In this document: one piece after another, positions 63,136 to 64,000 of the stretch
How the letters are laid out: each line of letters begins with the position of its first letter
How positions within the stretch are numbered: position 1 is the first letter of the stretch
From: Porphyra umbilicalis
Lineage: Eukaryota; Rhodophyta; Bangiophyceae; Bangiales; Bangiaceae
Direction: 5' to 3'
DNA length: 64,000 nt
Assembly: GCA_002049455.2 (NCBI GenBank)
Contig: KV919031.1
Span: 1-64,000, forward strand
Program-made: the position numbers and the translations under genes
The notes under the pieces: generated by a model
What the model was told of the DNA's origin: nothing
The model's database searches: none
What the model saw: only the letters and a program-made list of their open reading frames with translations

Positions 63136-64000
63136 CGAGAACAAGAGTAGGAGTCGCCAGCACTCTCCTCGGCAGCGTCACCACGGCAGCATCGGCGGTA
63201 GCTCGTCCGTCGCCCGCCGCGCAACCCACAAGGAACGCACACACTACGGAGACCACAAAATAGCAGCGGAGAAAGGAGCGTAGGGCGCAAGACATGTGCC
63301 AGCGTCAGCGCAGCCGATGACACGGGGGGAACGCCAAGCAACACGGGGGGGCAGCGACCAGCACGCAAGTCTGAGCGCCAGCAGCCACAAAGCCAGACAC
63401 GAGGCGAGAGCACAGTTGTTGTCAACGAGGTGAATCAAACTTCGGAAAGATTCAGTGAACACGCGTTACCCCCTTTACAGTACTTCTCCGATGCTGAGCA
63501 CCCCCCTTGTCGCAAGAAAGTGGCCCTGCTTTTTCGTGCAGAAGTCAGCTCGATCCCCCATCAGAACATCTCCACCAATGGAGCCAACCAGGCGTCTTCA
63601 AGCGTACACGATTTGGCTACGCGTAGAGTATTTCTCGAAAAAAGAACTCGCGGGTAGAGTATTGCAGACCGCCCAATTTTGGCCGATCCGAACAAGAACA
63701 CAAGCACTCATGTGTTTTCAAACATTTTTGATAACTCCGCACTTATATCGCATTTATCCAGGCATGTTTCACAGCAAGTCGGCGAGTAAATTAAATTGAA
63801 TCTGGAGCCGGTACAAGAGCCGGCGGTCGGGGACCCGGCCGCCGTCGTGCCGACAGCTGCGCCCATGTAGTATCTCATCCAGAAGGGCACCCCGTCGATT
63901 GTGTAAGGAAAAATCGTCGTGTGGGCCGTTTGCAGCTCCTCAGAGCACTGTAGTTCAAAGCAAATCACAATCAAGTCGCCTCAGTACGCGCGACCGGAGG
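63136..64000. other. Region upstream of the kinase, no confident gene
   Basis: Holds the possible kinase promoter and the second copy of the dispersed repeat. A short frame on the minus strand (63295-63086) begins MSCALRSFLRCYFVVSVVCA, signal-peptide-like, but ends within the kinase start region in a different frame. No TATA element stands out. Confidence 0.3.
63659..63745 (+). repeat. Dispersed repeat, copy 2
   Basis: Partner of 54154-54240, roughly 70-75 percent identical by eye. Sequence upstream of the two copies is unrelated, so this may be one terminus of an element. Confidence 0.6.

Noticed and set aside
63086-63295. Short signal-peptide-like ORF as its own gene
   Set aside because: 69 codons, overlapping the kinase start in another frame; it could be a missed exon, but nothing in the sequence proves it.

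Overview
The window is eukaryotic nuclear DNA that is largely made of retrotransposons. The reasons are: a Ty1/copia element with a half-tRNA primer site, Ty3/gypsy chromovirus-type elements, non-LTR elements with restriction-like endonucleases (RLE), tRNA-derived sequence with Pol III A and B boxes, TA-flanked MITEs, and a eukaryote-type kinase. Roughly the first 31 kb is extremely GC-rich, while the last 12 kb is mixed and mostly non-coding. I cannot name the species. A GC-rich alga, protist or fungus would fit, and the kinase resembles a small-kinase family that is expanded in filamentous fungi.

Layout. (1) 1-30.6 kb: a head-to-tail array of one non-LTR family, here called units A-F. Four junctions (5806, 11985, 21699, 30058) carry a tRNA-Asp-like segment with A box, anticodon and B box. 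A full unit has a 5' region with a conserved hairpin; ORF1 (Gly-rich, then an RRM-like region and a KRRR basic motif); an ATGAGTGA stop/start overlap; ORF2 (two zinc fingers, reverse transcriptase, CCHC knuckle, RLE); and a short 3' UTR with a terminal hairpin. All copies are damaged. Unit A carries a 770-bp tandem duplication, B has lost the ORF2 zinc fingers, C is joined to a 5'-truncated D, and E is split by a copia element. (2) 22.3-26.5 kb and 32.0-36.9 kb: two nearly identical copia copies. The first lost its 5' end and is fused in frame to unit E; the second has both LTRs. (3) 30.6-32.0 kb plus 36.9-37.3 kb: one gypsy element (gypsy-2) split by copia-2. Skipping copia-2 and one 5-bp target duplicate makes its reading frame continuous. 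(4) 38.4-48.3 kb: a minus-strand gypsy (gypsy-1) whose pol converges on a large unknown plus-strand ORF (ORFX), all lying between 190-bp direct repeats. (5) 49.1-51.9 kb: unknown, partly broken ORFs. (6) 53-61.6 kb: MITEs, a 1.5-kb GACGACGCC-type minisatellite, an 81-bp tandem repeat and a palindrome. (7) 62.2-63.1 kb, minus strand: an intact protein-kinase-like gene, the only plausible host gene.

The points most worth a second look are: an RLE-type non-LTR family associated with tRNA-Asp sequence that has a palindrome inserted in its D arm; the gypsy Pol C-terminus, where a chromodomain is followed by a chromoshadow-like domain and a tail resembling the DIRS-type 'GPHTVDLF...NPPF' module; and the large antisense ORF packed against gypsy-1 pol.
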